Part shown: positions 6,756-15,966 of the stretch, piece after piece
How positions within the stretch are numbered: position 1 is the stretch's first letter
Layout: each line of letters opens with the position of its first letter
The notes under the pieces: model-generated
Told to the model about the DNA's origin: nothing
Database searches by the model: none
The model's input: the letters and a program-made list of their open reading frames with translations, nothing else
From: Halorubrum lipolyticum DSM 21995
GTDB taxonomy: Archaea > Halobacteriota > Halobacteria > Halobacteriales > Haloferacaceae
Length of the DNA: 51,608 nucleotides
Reading direction: 5' to 3'
Assembly (NCBI RefSeq): GCF_000337375.1
Contig: NZ_AOJG01000028.1
Coordinates: forward strand, 152,628-204,235
Position numbers and translations under genes: made by a program

Positions 6756-8585
6756 TCAGAGCGCGTCGGGCACGCACTCGAGCAGCGTCTCTCCGCCGGG
6801 CGTCTCGACCGTGAGGGCGTCGTCGTCGACCCCGCCCAGTTCCGGACGACCGTCCCACGTCGCCTCCGAGTCGGGGGCGGCCTTCACCGCCGAGACGAGC
6901 CACTGCTCGCCGGGGTCGTGGCTCGCCCGGAGCGTCGGGACCACGGTCCGTGGGTGGTTGAGGTTCGTGTTCGGCTCCTCGGCCAGGACGACCGGCGATC
7001 GTTCGCCGAGCGGGTCCGCGATTCCGCTCATACCGGACGGATACCTGGCGAGCGCAGTTCCGTCGCTCGCGTCGTGTGAAAACTGCGCGCGGTCGTCGTC
7101 GCCCGTTCGGTCGAGCGCGAATCCGCCTTCCTCGCTGTGTATCGGTCGACGCGTCTCGACGCGGTGAACGCGGACGTGCCACGGCAGCGCCGGTGCGAGC
7201 CACGTTTCGACGCTCACGCCGTCCCAGGGCTCCCAGCGGGAGCGGAGCGTCGTTCCCCTCACTTCGGTCGCCGTCGCCGACGCGGGGATCTTGTACTGGT
7301 CGCCGTCGAGACTGAGCGCGAGGGCGCTGTCGTGACCCGCCTTCCCGGGTCCGGGTCGTCGGCTCGCGACCGAGAAGGCGAACTCCGTCGAGTACGCGAA
7401 CTTGGTGTACTTCTCGCGCCCGTGAACGCTGTCTTGCGGTAGCGACAGCGCGAACAGGTGGTCGTCGCCCCGACAGACGACCTTCCTCGCTTCGGGCTGT
7501 GCCCTCGTCGCGGGCAGGTCCGGGAGCGGCGCCTCGTCGGCCCGCCAGAACGGGTGGTCCGCGTCGAGTGCCAGCGGGAAGAACGCCTTCATCGCCCAGT
7601 ACGGGGAGTTAGGCGAGTTGTAGCTCTCGGAGACCTTCAGCGACGGATAGCGGTAGCCGACCGACAGGAGCCCGCCGTCCGTGAATATCGGCTGGTCGAG
7701 CCACCACCTGACGTTTCGCGCCCAGACCCCGCGGATCTCCTCCCAGGGGAGGGGGTTCACGCCCGCGTACGCGAGGGCGCCCCAGAACGCCGCCTGCGCG
7801 AAGCGGTACGTCAGGCTCCGGCCGTGGGGAATGGCCCGTCCCTCGTCGTCGAACCAGTGCGCGTGGTGACTGGCGAACGCCGCGGCGCGGTCCCGAAATC
7901 GCTCCGCTCGCTCCGGGTCGTCGTCGACGACCGTCGCGTAGACGAGCCCGTAGAAGTGCATCGCCCACGGGAGGTAGTAGTCGGTCGGGCTCGCGTCCCC
8001 CGCCGGCCCGTCCGTGTACCACCCGTCGCCGCGGTAGAAGGACTCGAGGCGATCCAGCGAGGACTGGGTCCGTTCCCAGTCGTGGCGCGCCCCGACGGAC
8101 CGCAGCCCCGCGTTCACCATGACCCTGAAGAACAGCCAGTTGCAGTCGTAGAGTTCGGCCTCGTTGATCTGGTTCAGCCACTCGACGAGGCGCTCGCGCT
8201 CGCCTTCGGAAAGCGGCTCCCAGACGTGCTCCGGGGTCAGGGCGAGACCGACGCCGATCGCGGCCATCTCGACGTGTTTCTGGGCGTAATCGCCCGCGCG
8301 CCCCCAGTACTCCTCGTGTGACGGGTCCGTGCCGTTGACGAGTCCCGTCCGGAGACGGGGCCAGCCGTCGAACTCATCGCCGACGGCCAACGGAACGATC
8401 CCCCACAGGGGCCTCGAAAACCCCTCCAGTTCGGCGGCGACGTCCGGGAAGTGCGCCCCGCCCGCCGTCGGACGGACCCTGGCGTTGCCCGGGCTGTAAT
8501 GGCGCTGTAGCGGCTCGAAGAGCTGTTCGACCGCCCGTCCGAAATCCGCTCGCGTCTGGAGCGGGTTGTCTGCGACTGGGTTCAC
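6756..8585 (-). CDS. DUF2264-family protein, putative glycan-active enzyme
   Basis: 609 residues starting at GTG, with a TATA element about 26 nt upstream, so the transcript is probably leaderless. The N-terminal two thirds match the DUF2264 pattern: FSRPLWGIVPLAVGDEF, YWGRAGDYAQKHVEMAAIGVGLAL, an NWLFFRVMVNAGLR segment, GDGWYTDGPAGDASPTDYYLPWAMHFYGLVYA, and GRSLTYRFAQAAFWGALAYAG. This suggests an alpha/alpha-barrel followed by a beta-rich C-terminal part. The family sits in bacterial polysaccharide loci, and I recall that it has been linked to a beta-glucuronidase glycoside hydrolase family (GH154); I am not certain. There is no signal peptide, so it should act inside the cell on imported oligosaccharides. 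GH88 lies just upstream on the same strand. Confidence 0.65.
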   Translation of the reverse strand: MNPVADNPLQTRADFGRAVEQLFEPLQRHYSPGNARVRPTAGGAHFPDVAAELEGFSRPLWGIVPLAVGDEFDGWPRLRTGLVNGTDPSHEEYWGRAGDYAQKHVEMAAIGVGLALTPEHVWEPLSEGERERLVEWLNQINEAELYDCNWLFFRVMVNAGLRSVGARHDWERTQSSLDRLESFYRGDGWYTDGPAGDASPTDYYLPWAMHFYGLVYATVVDDDPERAERFRDRAAAFASHHAHWFDDEGRAIPHGRSLTYRFAQAAFWGALAYAGVNPLPWEEIRGVWARNVRWWLDQPIFTDGGLLSVGYRYPSLKVSESYNSPNSPYWAMKAFFPLALDADHPFWRADEAPLPDLPATRAQPEARKVVCRGDDHLFALSLPQDSVHGREKYTKFAYSTEFAFSVASRRPGPGKAGHDSALALSLDGDQYKIPASATATEVRGTTLRSRWEPWDGVSVETWLAPALPWHVRVHRVETRRPIHSEEGGFALDRTGDDDRAQFSHDASDGTALARYPSGMSGIADPLGERSPVVLAEEPNTNLNHPRTVVPTLRASHDPGEQWLVSAVKAAPDSEATWDGRPELGGVDDDALTVETPGGETLLECVPDAL

Positions 8586-8607
8586 ACTCGTACTCCGTCG
8601 ATATCCG

Positions 8608-8615
8608 AGTTAAAA
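8608..8615 (-). promoter_or_regulatory. TATA element of the DUF2264 gene
   Basis: TTTTAACT on the minus strand, centred about 26 nt before the GTG at 8585. This spacing is typical of leaderless haloarchaeal transcripts and supports the GTG as start. Confidence 0.55.
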
Positions 8616-8700
8616 GTGTGCCCTCTCGACCTTGCGTGCGCCCGGAGCGGGACGCGGTCAACGGAGAGTGAAAAGCGACGGGAGTTCCGGACGGGTTCGG

Positions 8701-9909
8701 CTACCAGTACCGCGACCAGGGTCGGGTCGCCCGGACGAGACCCTCGACGTAGAAGTAGTCGCCCCAGATGCAGCACTCGTCGTAGTCGCCTTCGGACGGG
8801 TCGTACGCCCCCTCTGTCAGCAGGCCGTTCGACTCCGTGCCCTCGGTCGTGTAGCTCGTCGCCAAGCTCTCGAGAGTGGCGAGCGCGGCGTTTTGGTAGG
8901 CCCGAGCGCGCTCGTCCGCGAGGGGGAGTCGCCTCGCGAGCTCGTCGAGACCGCACACCGCGATCGCGGCGGCCGAGGAGTCGCGGATCTCCGGGTCGGC
9001 GGGCGCGTCGAAGTCCCAGCGGGGGACCATATCGTCTTCCACGTTCGAGAGGTAGTAGTTCGCCAGCTTGGCCGACAGCCCGGCGTAGGCGGCTTCGTCG
9101 GCGTACTCCGCCGCGAGGGCGTAGCCGTATATCGCCCACGTCTGACCCCGTGACCAGGTCGAGTCGTCGTCGTGCCCTTGGACCGTCTCGCCGCCGATCG
9201 GAGCCCCGTTCCGAACGTCGCAGGTGAACGTGTGGAAGGTCGAGCCGTCCTCCCTGACCACGTGCTGGCCGTTCGTGCGCGCGTGGGTCTCGGCGATCGA
9301 GGCGTAGGTCGGATCGCCCGTCGTCTCGGTCGCCCAGAACAACAGCGGGAGGTTCATCATGGTATCGACGATCATCCGCCCCCGATTCCCGGTTTCGTCG
9401 TCGCTCTCGAGGTCGCCCCAGGCCTGGATGAGCCCCGGCGCCTCCCAGAATCGGTCGACCAGCAGGTCGGCGGCGGCGAGCGCCGCGGAGCGGTATCGGT
9501 CGTTCCCGGTGAGTCGATGCCCGGCGACCGCGGACAGCGTGTAGAGGAACCCGAGGTCGTGCGTCTCGACGTTTCCCTCGTCGAGTCGGCGTTCGAAGGT
9601 CTCGAGTTGCGCTTCGGCGGCCGACCGGTACCGGTCTTCGCCCGTGACTTCGTAGGCGAGCCAGCAGAGCCCGGTCCAGAACGAGGCCGTCCATCCGTCC
9701 GTGTTGTCGGTCGGCGCGTACTGCAGGTCCTCGCTCGACGGGCCGGGGAACCTGTCGTAGAACTCCTCGATACCGGCGTCGATACGGCCGATAGCGACCG
9801 AGAGAGCCCGGTCGAGTTCGTCCCGATCGACGCCGGGCGATTCAACGTGTCGCGCCGGGAGCCCCCGGTCCGAGACGCTCCCGAGTAACGCCGCTGGTTC
9901 GCGTGGCAT
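8701..9909 (-). CDS. GH88 unsaturated glucuronyl hydrolase
   Basis: A 402-residue alpha6/alpha6-barrel enzyme. The two catalytic aspartates of the family appear as D118 in ETHDLGFLY and D182 in VDTMMNLPLLFWA. Other hallmarks are DGWTASFWTGLCWLAYE (about 71-87) and WSRGQTWAIYG (252-262). GH88 removes 4,5-unsaturated uronic acid from the non-reducing end of oligosaccharides left by polysaccharide lyases, by hydrating the double bond. Here it would finish products of the PL11 lyase at 12958 or of the BNR_4 lyase candidate, whose gene is divergent across 175 nt. There is no signal peptide, so it is cytoplasmic. GH105 is the neighbouring family and the sugar preference (GlcA or GalA) cannot be settled by eye. 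Confidence 0.85.
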   Translation of the reverse strand: MPREPAALLGSVSDRGLPARHVESPGVDRDELDRALSVAIGRIDAGIEEFYDRFPGPSSEDLQYAPTDNTDGWTASFWTGLCWLAYEVTGEDRYRSAAEAQLETFERRLDEGNVETHDLGFLYTLSAVAGHRLTGNDRYRSAALAAADLLVDRFWEAPGLIQAWGDLESDDETGNRGRMIVDTMMNLPLLFWATETTGDPTYASIAETHARTNGQHVVREDGSTFHTFTCDVRNGAPIGGETVQGHDDDSTWSRGQTWAIYGYALAAEYADEAAYAGLSAKLANYYLSNVEDDMVPRWDFDAPADPEIRDSSAAAIAVCGLDELARRLPLADERARAYQNAALATLESLATSYTTEGTESNGLLTEGAYDPSEGDYDECCIWGDYFYVEGLVRATRPWSRYW

Positions 9910-9935
9910 CTCGACTCAAGTTGGTCACCCGCACG

Positions 9936-9942
9936 TCATAAA
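9936..9942 (-). promoter_or_regulatory. TATA element of the GH88 gene
   Basis: TTTATGA on the minus strand, centred about 30 nt before the ATG at 9909, inside the divergent GH88/BNR_4 intergenic region. Confidence 0.45.
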
Positions 9943-10084
9943 CCCACCGTCGGCCGTTCTCGGACGAACGCGACGCGGCACTCGAAACGGCGTCGACGGC
10001 GTCTTTCGCACCGGAGACGCGTCTCTGAGACGCTCCGCCCCCGAACGGGGAAGTATTAGTACGTCCCCCGCGCAGTGTCGGTCC

Positions 10085-11380
10085 GTGACGGATCGAACAA
10101 CGAGCGGAGCGATCGACGTCGCCGCGGTCTGGTCGGGGACGCCGGCCGAGTTCGAGCTGTACACCTGTCGCGAGCGCGGCCGGCAGGTCGTCGCCTTCTA
10201 CGACGCCGATCGATGGCCCACCGTCGGCGTTCGATCGCTCGGGGAATCGACGTGGACGACCGTCCGTCTCCCGGCTCTCGGTCGGATCGGCTGGGACGCC
10301 CACAACGACCTGGCGTTGACCGTCGACGACGACGGCCGGATTCACGTCGCGGGAAACGTTCACGGCGACCCGCTCGCGTACGTTCGGACGGCTGACCCGG
10401 GAGACGTGACCACCTTCGAACGGGTCCCGGAGATGGTCGGATCGAGGGAGCGGCGGGTGACCTATCCCCGGTTCTTCCGGGGCCCCGCGGACGAACTGGT
10501 CTTCGAGTACCGCGACGGGCGGAGCGGCGGCGGCGACTGGCTCTACAACGTCTACGACCACGACGCGAGGAGCTGGCGACGGCTGCTCGCGGACCCCCTC
10601 ACCGCCGGCCGCGACCGGATGAACGCGTATCCGCACGGGCCGATACCGGGGCCCGACGGGTACTACCACTGCTGTTGGGTGTGGCGGGACTCCCCCGACG
10701 CCGCGACGAACCACGACCTCTCGTACGCGCGGAGCGCGGATCTGCAGCAGTGGGAGACGAGCCGCGGAGACCCCCTTGAGTTGCCGATTACCATTGAGAC
10801 GGGAGAGATCGTCGATCCGGTCCCGCCGGGATCGGGGCTGATCAACGGGAACACGCCGATCGGGTTCGACGATCGAGGTCGCGCGGTCGTCAGCTACCAC
10901 AAGTACGATCCGGACGGACACACGCAGGTCTACAACGCCCGCTCGGACGGCGACGGCTGGACCGTCTCTCGGGTCAGCGACTGGGAGTACCGGTGGGAGT
11001 TCGGCGGTACCGGATCGATCCCCTTCGATATCGAGATCGGTCCGGTGACGGTCGGCGACACCGGCCGACTCGAGCAGTCGTATACGCACGCCGAGTACGG
11101 TTCGGGGACGTGGGTCCTCGACCCGGAGACGCTCGAACGGGTCGATCACGTCGCGCGATCGCGGCGTCCGGAGGGACTCGACGAGGCGCGGACGGCGTAT
11201 CCGGGAATGCGGGTCAACTGGGTCGACGACTCCGGGGTCGCTCCGGACGGCGTCGAGTACGCCCTTCGCTGGGAGACGCTCGGTCCGAACCGCGACCGCG
11301 AACGCGACCGCGACCCGCCGGCCACGACGTTGCGATGTCACGCGTTCGAGACTGGTTCGTCGACGCGGAGCCGCGACTGA
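10085..11380 (+). CDS. BNR_4 beta-propeller protein, polysaccharide lyase candidate
   Basis: 431 residues from a GTG start, with TATTAGT centred about 28 nt upstream. The sequence reads as a BNR_4 seven-bladed propeller: GWDAHNDLALTVDDDGRIHVAGNVHGDPLAYVRT (70-101), VTYPRF, ELVFEYRDGRSGGGDWLYNVYD, NAYPHGP, HCCWVWRDSPDAATNHDLSYARS, and GLINGNTPIGFDDRGRAVVSYHKYDPDGHTQVYNAR. The fold is shared by ulvan lyases of PL24/PL25; H73 and H93 are 20 residues apart, the spacing I recall for the catalytic His pair in PL25. There is no signal peptide, unlike secreted ulvan lyases, so it may cleave imported oligomers. It may instead be a non-enzymatic propeller or act on another rhamnose-uronate backbone. 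Confidence 0.6.
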   Translation: MTDRTTSGAIDVAAVWSGTPAEFELYTCRERGRQVVAFYDADRWPTVGVRSLGESTWTTVRLPALGRIGWDAHNDLALTVDDDGRIHVAGNVHGDPLAYVRTADPGDVTTFERVPEMVGSRERRVTYPRFFRGPADELVFEYRDGRSGGGDWLYNVYDHDARSWRRLLADPLTAGRDRMNAYPHGPIPGPDGYYHCCWVWRDSPDAATNHDLSYARSADLQQWETSRGDPLELPITIETGEIVDPVPPGSGLINGNTPIGFDDRGRAVVSYHKYDPDGHTQVYNARSDGDGWTVSRVSDWEYRWEFGGTGSIPFDIEIGPVTVGDTGRLEQSYTHAEYGSGTWVLDPETLERVDHVARSRRPEGLDEARTAYPGMRVNWVDDSGVAPDGVEYALRWETLGPNRDRERDRDPPATTLRCHAFETGSSTRSRD

Positions 11381-11381
11381 T

Positions 11382-12806
11382 TCATACGAGCGCGTCGGCG
11401 TCGAGGTCGTACGCTTCGAAGTAGTCGCGCTCGGTCTCGACGAGCCTGGCGAACAGCTCTCGAGCGTCCTCCGGCGGGACGGCGACGAGCGGGTCGTTGC
11501 GGAACGCCCGGAACGCCAGATCGAGATCGCCCGCGAAGCCGGCCTCGACGAGCGTCTCCTGGTTGGTCACGGCCCGCTGGACCAGCGTGCGAACCGCCGG
11601 GGGGAGTTCGCCGGCGGTGACCGGTGACACGCCGCTACCGGTGATCACCACGTTCGTCTCGACGACGGCGCCGTCGGTGAGGTCCGGCGTCTGGCCGACG
11701 TTCGGGCAGTTGACGTTCGTCTTGATCGGTTCGATGCCGAGCAGGGCGCGCATGATGTCGACGGCCTCCTCGCCGGACTCCCTGAACTCGAACGTCTCGT
11801 CGCCGTCGAGGTAGCGCTCCATCTTCGCCGGTCCCTCGCCGTCGCTGACCCGAGCCGAACTCGGCGTCATTCTGATACCCCATCGGTGGATCTCCTCGGG
11901 GTCGTCGATCGCGAGATACCACGGGACGAACTCCGCGAGGTGGCGGTCGCCGGCCGCCGCCAGGATGCCGAACGTGTCGTAGAGGTCGAAGGCGATCTGG
12001 TGATCGTTGATCCAGTACCCCGCGTCGGAGAAGTCTCCCGGCTCGTTGCTCGGGAGCGGCTTTCGTTCCGCGAGTTCCGCGTCGAGGTACTGGAAGATGT
12101 CGCGGTCGCGCCAGTGGGCCTCGTCGATCCACGTGAAGTGGTTGACGCCCTTGACGTTGACGTCGATGTCGTTCGCGTCGACGTCCTCGGCCTCCTCGAC
12201 GTATTTCTCGGCGATATCGGCCAGCAGTTCCTGCATGTGGAACACCTCGTGGCAGAGGCCGATCGCGTTGATCTCCGGAAACTCCTCGTAGAGCGCTCGC
12301 GTACAGACGGTCATCGGGTTCGTGTAGTTGAGCACCCACGCGTCGGGACATCGTTCGCGGACCGTCGCAGCGATCTCGCGGTACTGCGGAATCGCCCGCA
12401 GCGACCGTATCGTGCCGCCCGGACCGACGGTATCGGCGACCGGCTGGTAGATGCCGTACTCCTTCGGAAGGTCGATGTCGTGGACGAACGTCTCCTCGGG
12501 GGGATCCTGGATCGAACAGATCACGAAATCCGCGTCGTCGAGCGCGTCTCCGATCGACCGGTGGGCCTCGAACGTCCAGTCGCTCGCGGCCTCCTCGCGC
12601 GCGGCGAGGCGGTTGCCCAGTTCGGCGTTGGCCGCCGCCGGTTCGTAGTTGACGTCGTACAGTGCGACCCGCCCTGACACGTCCGCACACTGAAGGAGGT
12701 CGTTGATGAGCGTGTGTGCCCATCCCCGGCTACCGCCACCGATATATCCGATCTTCACGTCCGACCTCGACGCTTCGCCCGGTGCTGTCGGCTCGAGTGA
12801 GTGCAC
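11382..12806 (-). CDS. GH4 alpha-galacturonidase (CHEV type)
   Basis: 474 residues from GTG. Residues 17-30 are an N-terminal NAD-binding Rossmann motif (VKIGYIGGGSRGWA). The active-site motif is C185-H-E-V188, the version known for alpha-galacturonidases rather than the CHSV-type motif of alpha-glucosidases and alpha-galactosidases. NYTNPM (160-165) and VNHFTW (221-226) supply the other metal and substrate contacts. GH4 enzymes use NAD and Mn2+ in an oxidation-elimination mechanism. The likely role is to release free D-galacturonate from pectin or rhamnogalacturonan oligomers in the cytoplasm, feeding the uronate dehydrogenase at 25550. The gene ends 1 nt from the stop of the converging BNR_4 gene. 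Confidence 0.85.
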   Translation of the reverse strand: MHSLEPTAPGEASRSDVKIGYIGGGSRGWAHTLINDLLQCADVSGRVALYDVNYEPAAANAELGNRLAAREEAASDWTFEAHRSIGDALDDADFVICSIQDPPEETFVHDIDLPKEYGIYQPVADTVGPGGTIRSLRAIPQYREIAATVRERCPDAWVLNYTNPMTVCTRALYEEFPEINAIGLCHEVFHMQELLADIAEKYVEEAEDVDANDIDVNVKGVNHFTWIDEAHWRDRDIFQYLDAELAERKPLPSNEPGDFSDAGYWINDHQIAFDLYDTFGILAAAGDRHLAEFVPWYLAIDDPEEIHRWGIRMTPSSARVSDGEGPAKMERYLDGDETFEFRESGEEAVDIMRALLGIEPIKTNVNCPNVGQTPDLTDGAVVETNVVITGSGVSPVTAGELPPAVRTLVQRAVTNQETLVEAGFAGDLDLAFRAFRNDPLVAVPPEDARELFARLVETERDYFEAYDLDADALV

Positions 12807-12828
12807 GTTGTGCGACTCGTTGTCAGGC

Positions 12829-12836
12829 CTTAAAAA
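12829..12836 (-). promoter_or_regulatory. TATA element of the GH4 gene
   Basis: TTTTTAAG on the minus strand, centred about 27 nt before the GTG at 12806. It gives GH4 its own leaderless promoter apart from the upstream PL11 gene. Confidence 0.55.
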
Positions 12837-12957
12837 CGGTTACCATACCGACCCGCGGAGACTCCCCGAGCCTTCAGCCGCCGACTGCAGCCGGGACGAC
12901 CGGTCGCGAGCCCGCGGGCTGTGCGACCGGCTCCGGCGTCCCCGTGTTTGTCGGGAG

Positions 12958-15936
12958 TCAGGCCGACGGATCGAGGAAGGCGAACTGCTGGTTGTCGCCG
13001 TTGCTCACGGTCCAGATCCCGAGGGTGGCACCGTCCTCGGTGCTCACGCCGAAGACGTCGGCCGCGAAGTCGCCGGCACCGTCCAGCGGCCGGAGGCTGG
13101 AGTACCCGTCGCCCACGGGCACGATCTCCCACTTCTGGCGGTCCGCGTCCTCCCAGGTGCCCTGCACGACGTTCCCGCCCTCCGAGGCGCCGCCGTCGGC
13201 TTCCATCACGAGCCCGCTGTTGACGTTCTCGATCCGGTACACCTCGTCGTCGAGCTCCGTCACCTCCCAGCGCTGGGAGTCCGCGCCCTCCCAGACGCCC
13301 TGCTGGACGTTCGTCCCGTCCTCCGCGGAGCCGTCGACGACCTCGACGACCTTGTCGTCGGCGGTGTGTCTCGCGGTTAGTCGATAGGTGCCCGCCGCGA
13401 CGTCGACCGTGACCGTCACCGTGTACGACGCCGTGCAACCGCTTTCGGCGGTGGCGTTCAGCGTGACGGTGTACTCGCCGGGCACGTCGTAGCTGTGGGT
13501 GGCTGACCAGCCCGTCGCGGTCGTGCCGTCGCCGAACTCCCACGTCAGGGAGTCGACCGAGTTCTCGTCGCCCGAGATGTCCTCCGCCTCGAAGTCGACT
13601 GACTCGCCCATGTCGACGCGGGTCGCACTCGGCACGGCCCGCGCGATCGGGTCCAGCTCGTCGATCGTGATCGTCTCGAAGTCGGTCGTCGTCTCCCCGT
13701 TCTTGCCCGTCGCGGTCAGCTTGACGGGGTACACCCCCAGCTCCTCGTAGGTGTGGGTGACCGACGACCCCGTCGCGGTCGTGCCGTCGCCGAGCTCCCA
13801 CGAGAGCGAGCGGATCTTCCGGCCGTTCCCCGTCAGGTCCTCCGCGTCGAACTCGATGTCGTCGCAGAGGGTCGCGTCTGTCTCACTGGCGGAGATCTCG
13901 GCGAGCCGGTCGTGTCCGGCGGGTTCGAACGAGGTCTTGATGTCGGGTTCCGGCGGGGCGTCCATCCCGTGGCCCAGGAAGAAGCTCGGCCACGGCGGCT
14001 GGTTGTAGCCGACGTTCTGGCGCGCGATGCCGGTCCGGTACTGCGGGTCGTGTAACAGCGTGTACAGCCGGTGGTCGGTCTCGTGGGGCGTCGCGTACAG
14101 GCGTAACGCCTCGCTGTCGTCGGTCCGCCAGATCACCTCTTCGCGCCAGTCCCCGAGGAAATCGCCCGACAGACACGGGTTCCCCTTCGACGAGTTGTTC
14201 GAGCGCGTTCCCTCGAAGGACTGCAACAGGTCGAGCTCCTCCGTTTCCGGGTTCCACTTCTTGATCCAGCCGACGCCGTACCCCGCGTCCCAGCCTTGGA
14301 ACTCGTGGTCTAACAGCTCTCGGTGCAGGTCGCCGGTCCACCAGATCCCCGAGTTCACCGAATTGATGCCGGTCTCGCTGATCGGCTCACCGTCGGCGGT
14401 GAACGTGCCGGCGATGTCGCTCTCACTCTCCAGGGGCACGCCCGCCCACGCTTCCGCTCCGGCGTAGTTCGGATCCACGTCGGCGATCATCGCTCTGCCG
14501 ATGTCCGCGCCGTTCCTGACGGCCCAGATGTACTCGCCCGTCTCGGCGTCGCGCATCGACAGGCTCGGTGCCCCCTCGGCCGGGTACTCGGCGGGGACGA
14601 AGATCTCCAGGCCCTCCCGGTCGGGGAGGAAGTCACCGCAGTGCTGAGCGTCGGGGTTCGACATCGTCGTCGCGTGCAGGCCGGTGCCGTCGTGGTCGAT
14701 GACCGCTCCGCCGAAGACGATCTCGTCTTTGCCGTCGCCGTCGACGTCCGCGGTGCCCAGGGTGTGTGCGCCCACGCCCTCGTACTCCTCGTTCCCGTCC
14801 TCGCTGTCGAAGATCCAGCGCACGTCGAGCTCGCCCTGCCGGAAGTCCCACGCGGCGAGCATCGTCTTCTCGTAGTAGCCACGCGTGAACACGATACTCG
14901 GTCGCTCGCCGTCGATGTAGGCGGTCCCCGCGAGGAACCGGTCGACGCGGTTGCCGTAGCAGTCGCCCCAGTCACAGGCGTCTCCGCGCGCGGGCTGGAA
15001 ATCCTCCGTCGCGAGCTCCTCGCCCGTTTCCCCGTCGAAGACGGTGAGGTACTCCGGTCCCTCGAGGACGTATCCGGACGGGTTCGTCCAGTCGGCGTCC
15101 GGATCGCCGATGACGTTCCCGGCCGCGTCTTCGGTCCCGTCGGCCGTCCGCACCACCAGCTCCGCCTTGCCGTCACCGTCGAAGTCGTACACCAGGAACG
15201 GCGTGTAGTGCGCGCCGGCCCGGACGTTCTGGCCGAGGTTGATCCGCCAGAGGCGCTCCCCGTCCATCGTGTACCCGTCGATCAGGACGTCGCTCGTCTG
15301 CCCCGACTGGGAGTTGTCCTTCGCGTTCGACGGCGTCCACTTCTGGACGATGTCGAGCGTCCCGTCGCCGGTGAGATCGGCCGCACTCGCGTCGTTCGCG
15401 TGGTACGTGACCGTCTCGCCGTCCTCGCCCTCGACGGGATCGGGCTTGTCCAGCGGGATCTCCTTGTACTGGTCGTCCCACACCTCGACCGACTTCGACA
15501 TCCCGGGCTTTCGGTCGCTGTCGCGGCGCTCACCGCCGGCCCGCCCGTTGCCGACCGCTCGAACGGCGTAGGTCGAGTCGGTGGTCCCGTCGGGGTCGAG
15601 GTAGTTCGTGCTGTCGGTGATCGGCTCGTTGTTCACCCGGTCGCCGTCGCGATAGACGTGAAAACCGAGATCGGCGGGTTCGGTCCCGAACAGTCGCCAT
15701 CGGAGCAACACCCCGTCCCCCGTCGGAACCGCTACCAGCCCCCGATCGAGGGACTCCATCTGGCGCGTCCCGTCGCCGTCGTTTCCGTTCCGCTCCCCGC
15801 CCTCGGCGGCCGCCGCGCTGAAACCGCCGGTCCCCAGCAACGCCGTCCCGGCGGTGATCCCCCCGAGGAAGGTTCGCCGATGCTGTTCGTACCGTCCCGT
15901 ACCCTTGTCAAAACCTGGCAATGTCTCTTCTGTCAC
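12958..15936 (-). CDS. Secreted PL11 rhamnogalacturonan lyase with PKD and beta-trefoil domains
   Basis: 992 residues from GTG. Residues about 19-45 are a Tat signal (HRRTFLGGITAGTALLG... ending SAAAAEG), so it is exported folded. Residues about 58-657 match PL11: an N-terminal fibronectin-like piece (GLVAVPTGDGVLLRWRLFG...FHVYRDG), then an eight-bladed propeller with calcium-type loops (ADLTGDGTLDIVQKW, YDFDGDGKAELVVRTADGT, ADVDGDGKDEIVFGG) and a closing QNVGYNQPPWPSFFLG. Two PKD domains follow (about 680-757 and 762-845, each with WE(L/F)GDGTTATG), then a ricin-type beta-trefoil (about 850-992, repeated Q-x-W motifs). PL11 cuts rhamnogalacturonan I between Rha and GalA by beta-elimination. 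The tail domains probably bind carbohydrate or act as spacers. This is the clearest extracellular depolymerase of the locus. Confidence 0.92.
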   Translation of the reverse strand: MTEETLPGFDKGTGRYEQHRRTFLGGITAGTALLGTGGFSAAAAEGGERNGNDGDGTRQMESLDRGLVAVPTGDGVLLRWRLFGTEPADLGFHVYRDGDRVNNEPITDSTNYLDPDGTTDSTYAVRAVGNGRAGGERRDSDRKPGMSKSVEVWDDQYKEIPLDKPDPVEGEDGETVTYHANDASAADLTGDGTLDIVQKWTPSNAKDNSQSGQTSDVLIDGYTMDGERLWRINLGQNVRAGAHYTPFLVYDFDGDGKAELVVRTADGTEDAAGNVIGDPDADWTNPSGYVLEGPEYLTVFDGETGEELATEDFQPARGDACDWGDCYGNRVDRFLAGTAYIDGERPSIVFTRGYYEKTMLAAWDFRQGELDVRWIFDSEDGNEEYEGVGAHTLGTADVDGDGKDEIVFGGAVIDHDGTGLHATTMSNPDAQHCGDFLPDREGLEIFVPAEYPAEGAPSLSMRDAETGEYIWAVRNGADIGRAMIADVDPNYAGAEAWAGVPLESESDIAGTFTADGEPISETGINSVNSGIWWTGDLHRELLDHEFQGWDAGYGVGWIKKWNPETEELDLLQSFEGTRSNNSSKGNPCLSGDFLGDWREEVIWRTDDSEALRLYATPHETDHRLYTLLHDPQYRTGIARQNVGYNQPPWPSFFLGHGMDAPPEPDIKTSFEPAGHDRLAEISASETDATLCDDIEFDAEDLTGNGRKIRSLSWELGDGTTATGSSVTHTYEELGVYPVKLTATGKNGETTTDFETITIDELDPIARAVPSATRVDMGESVDFEAEDISGDENSVDSLTWEFGDGTTATGWSATHSYDVPGEYTVTLNATAESGCTASYTVTVTVDVAAGTYRLTARHTADDKVVEVVDGSAEDGTNVQQGVWEGADSQRWEVTELDDEVYRIENVNSGLVMEADGGASEGGNVVQGTWEDADRQKWEIVPVGDGYSSLRPLDGAGDFAADVFGVSTEDGATLGIWTVSNGDNQQFAFLDPSA

Positions 15937-15958
15937 GAACTTTCGTTCAAAGCCAGGT

Positions 15959-15966
15959 AATATAAA
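15959..15966 (-). promoter_or_regulatory. TATA element of the PL11 lyase gene
   Basis: TTTATATT on the minus strand, centred about 26 nt before the GTG at 15936, which supports a leaderless GTG start. Confidence 0.6.

Noticed and set aside
14323-15960. 545-codon plus-strand open frame
   Set aside because: Antisense shadow of the PL11 lyase gene with Val/Arg-rich low-information sequence.
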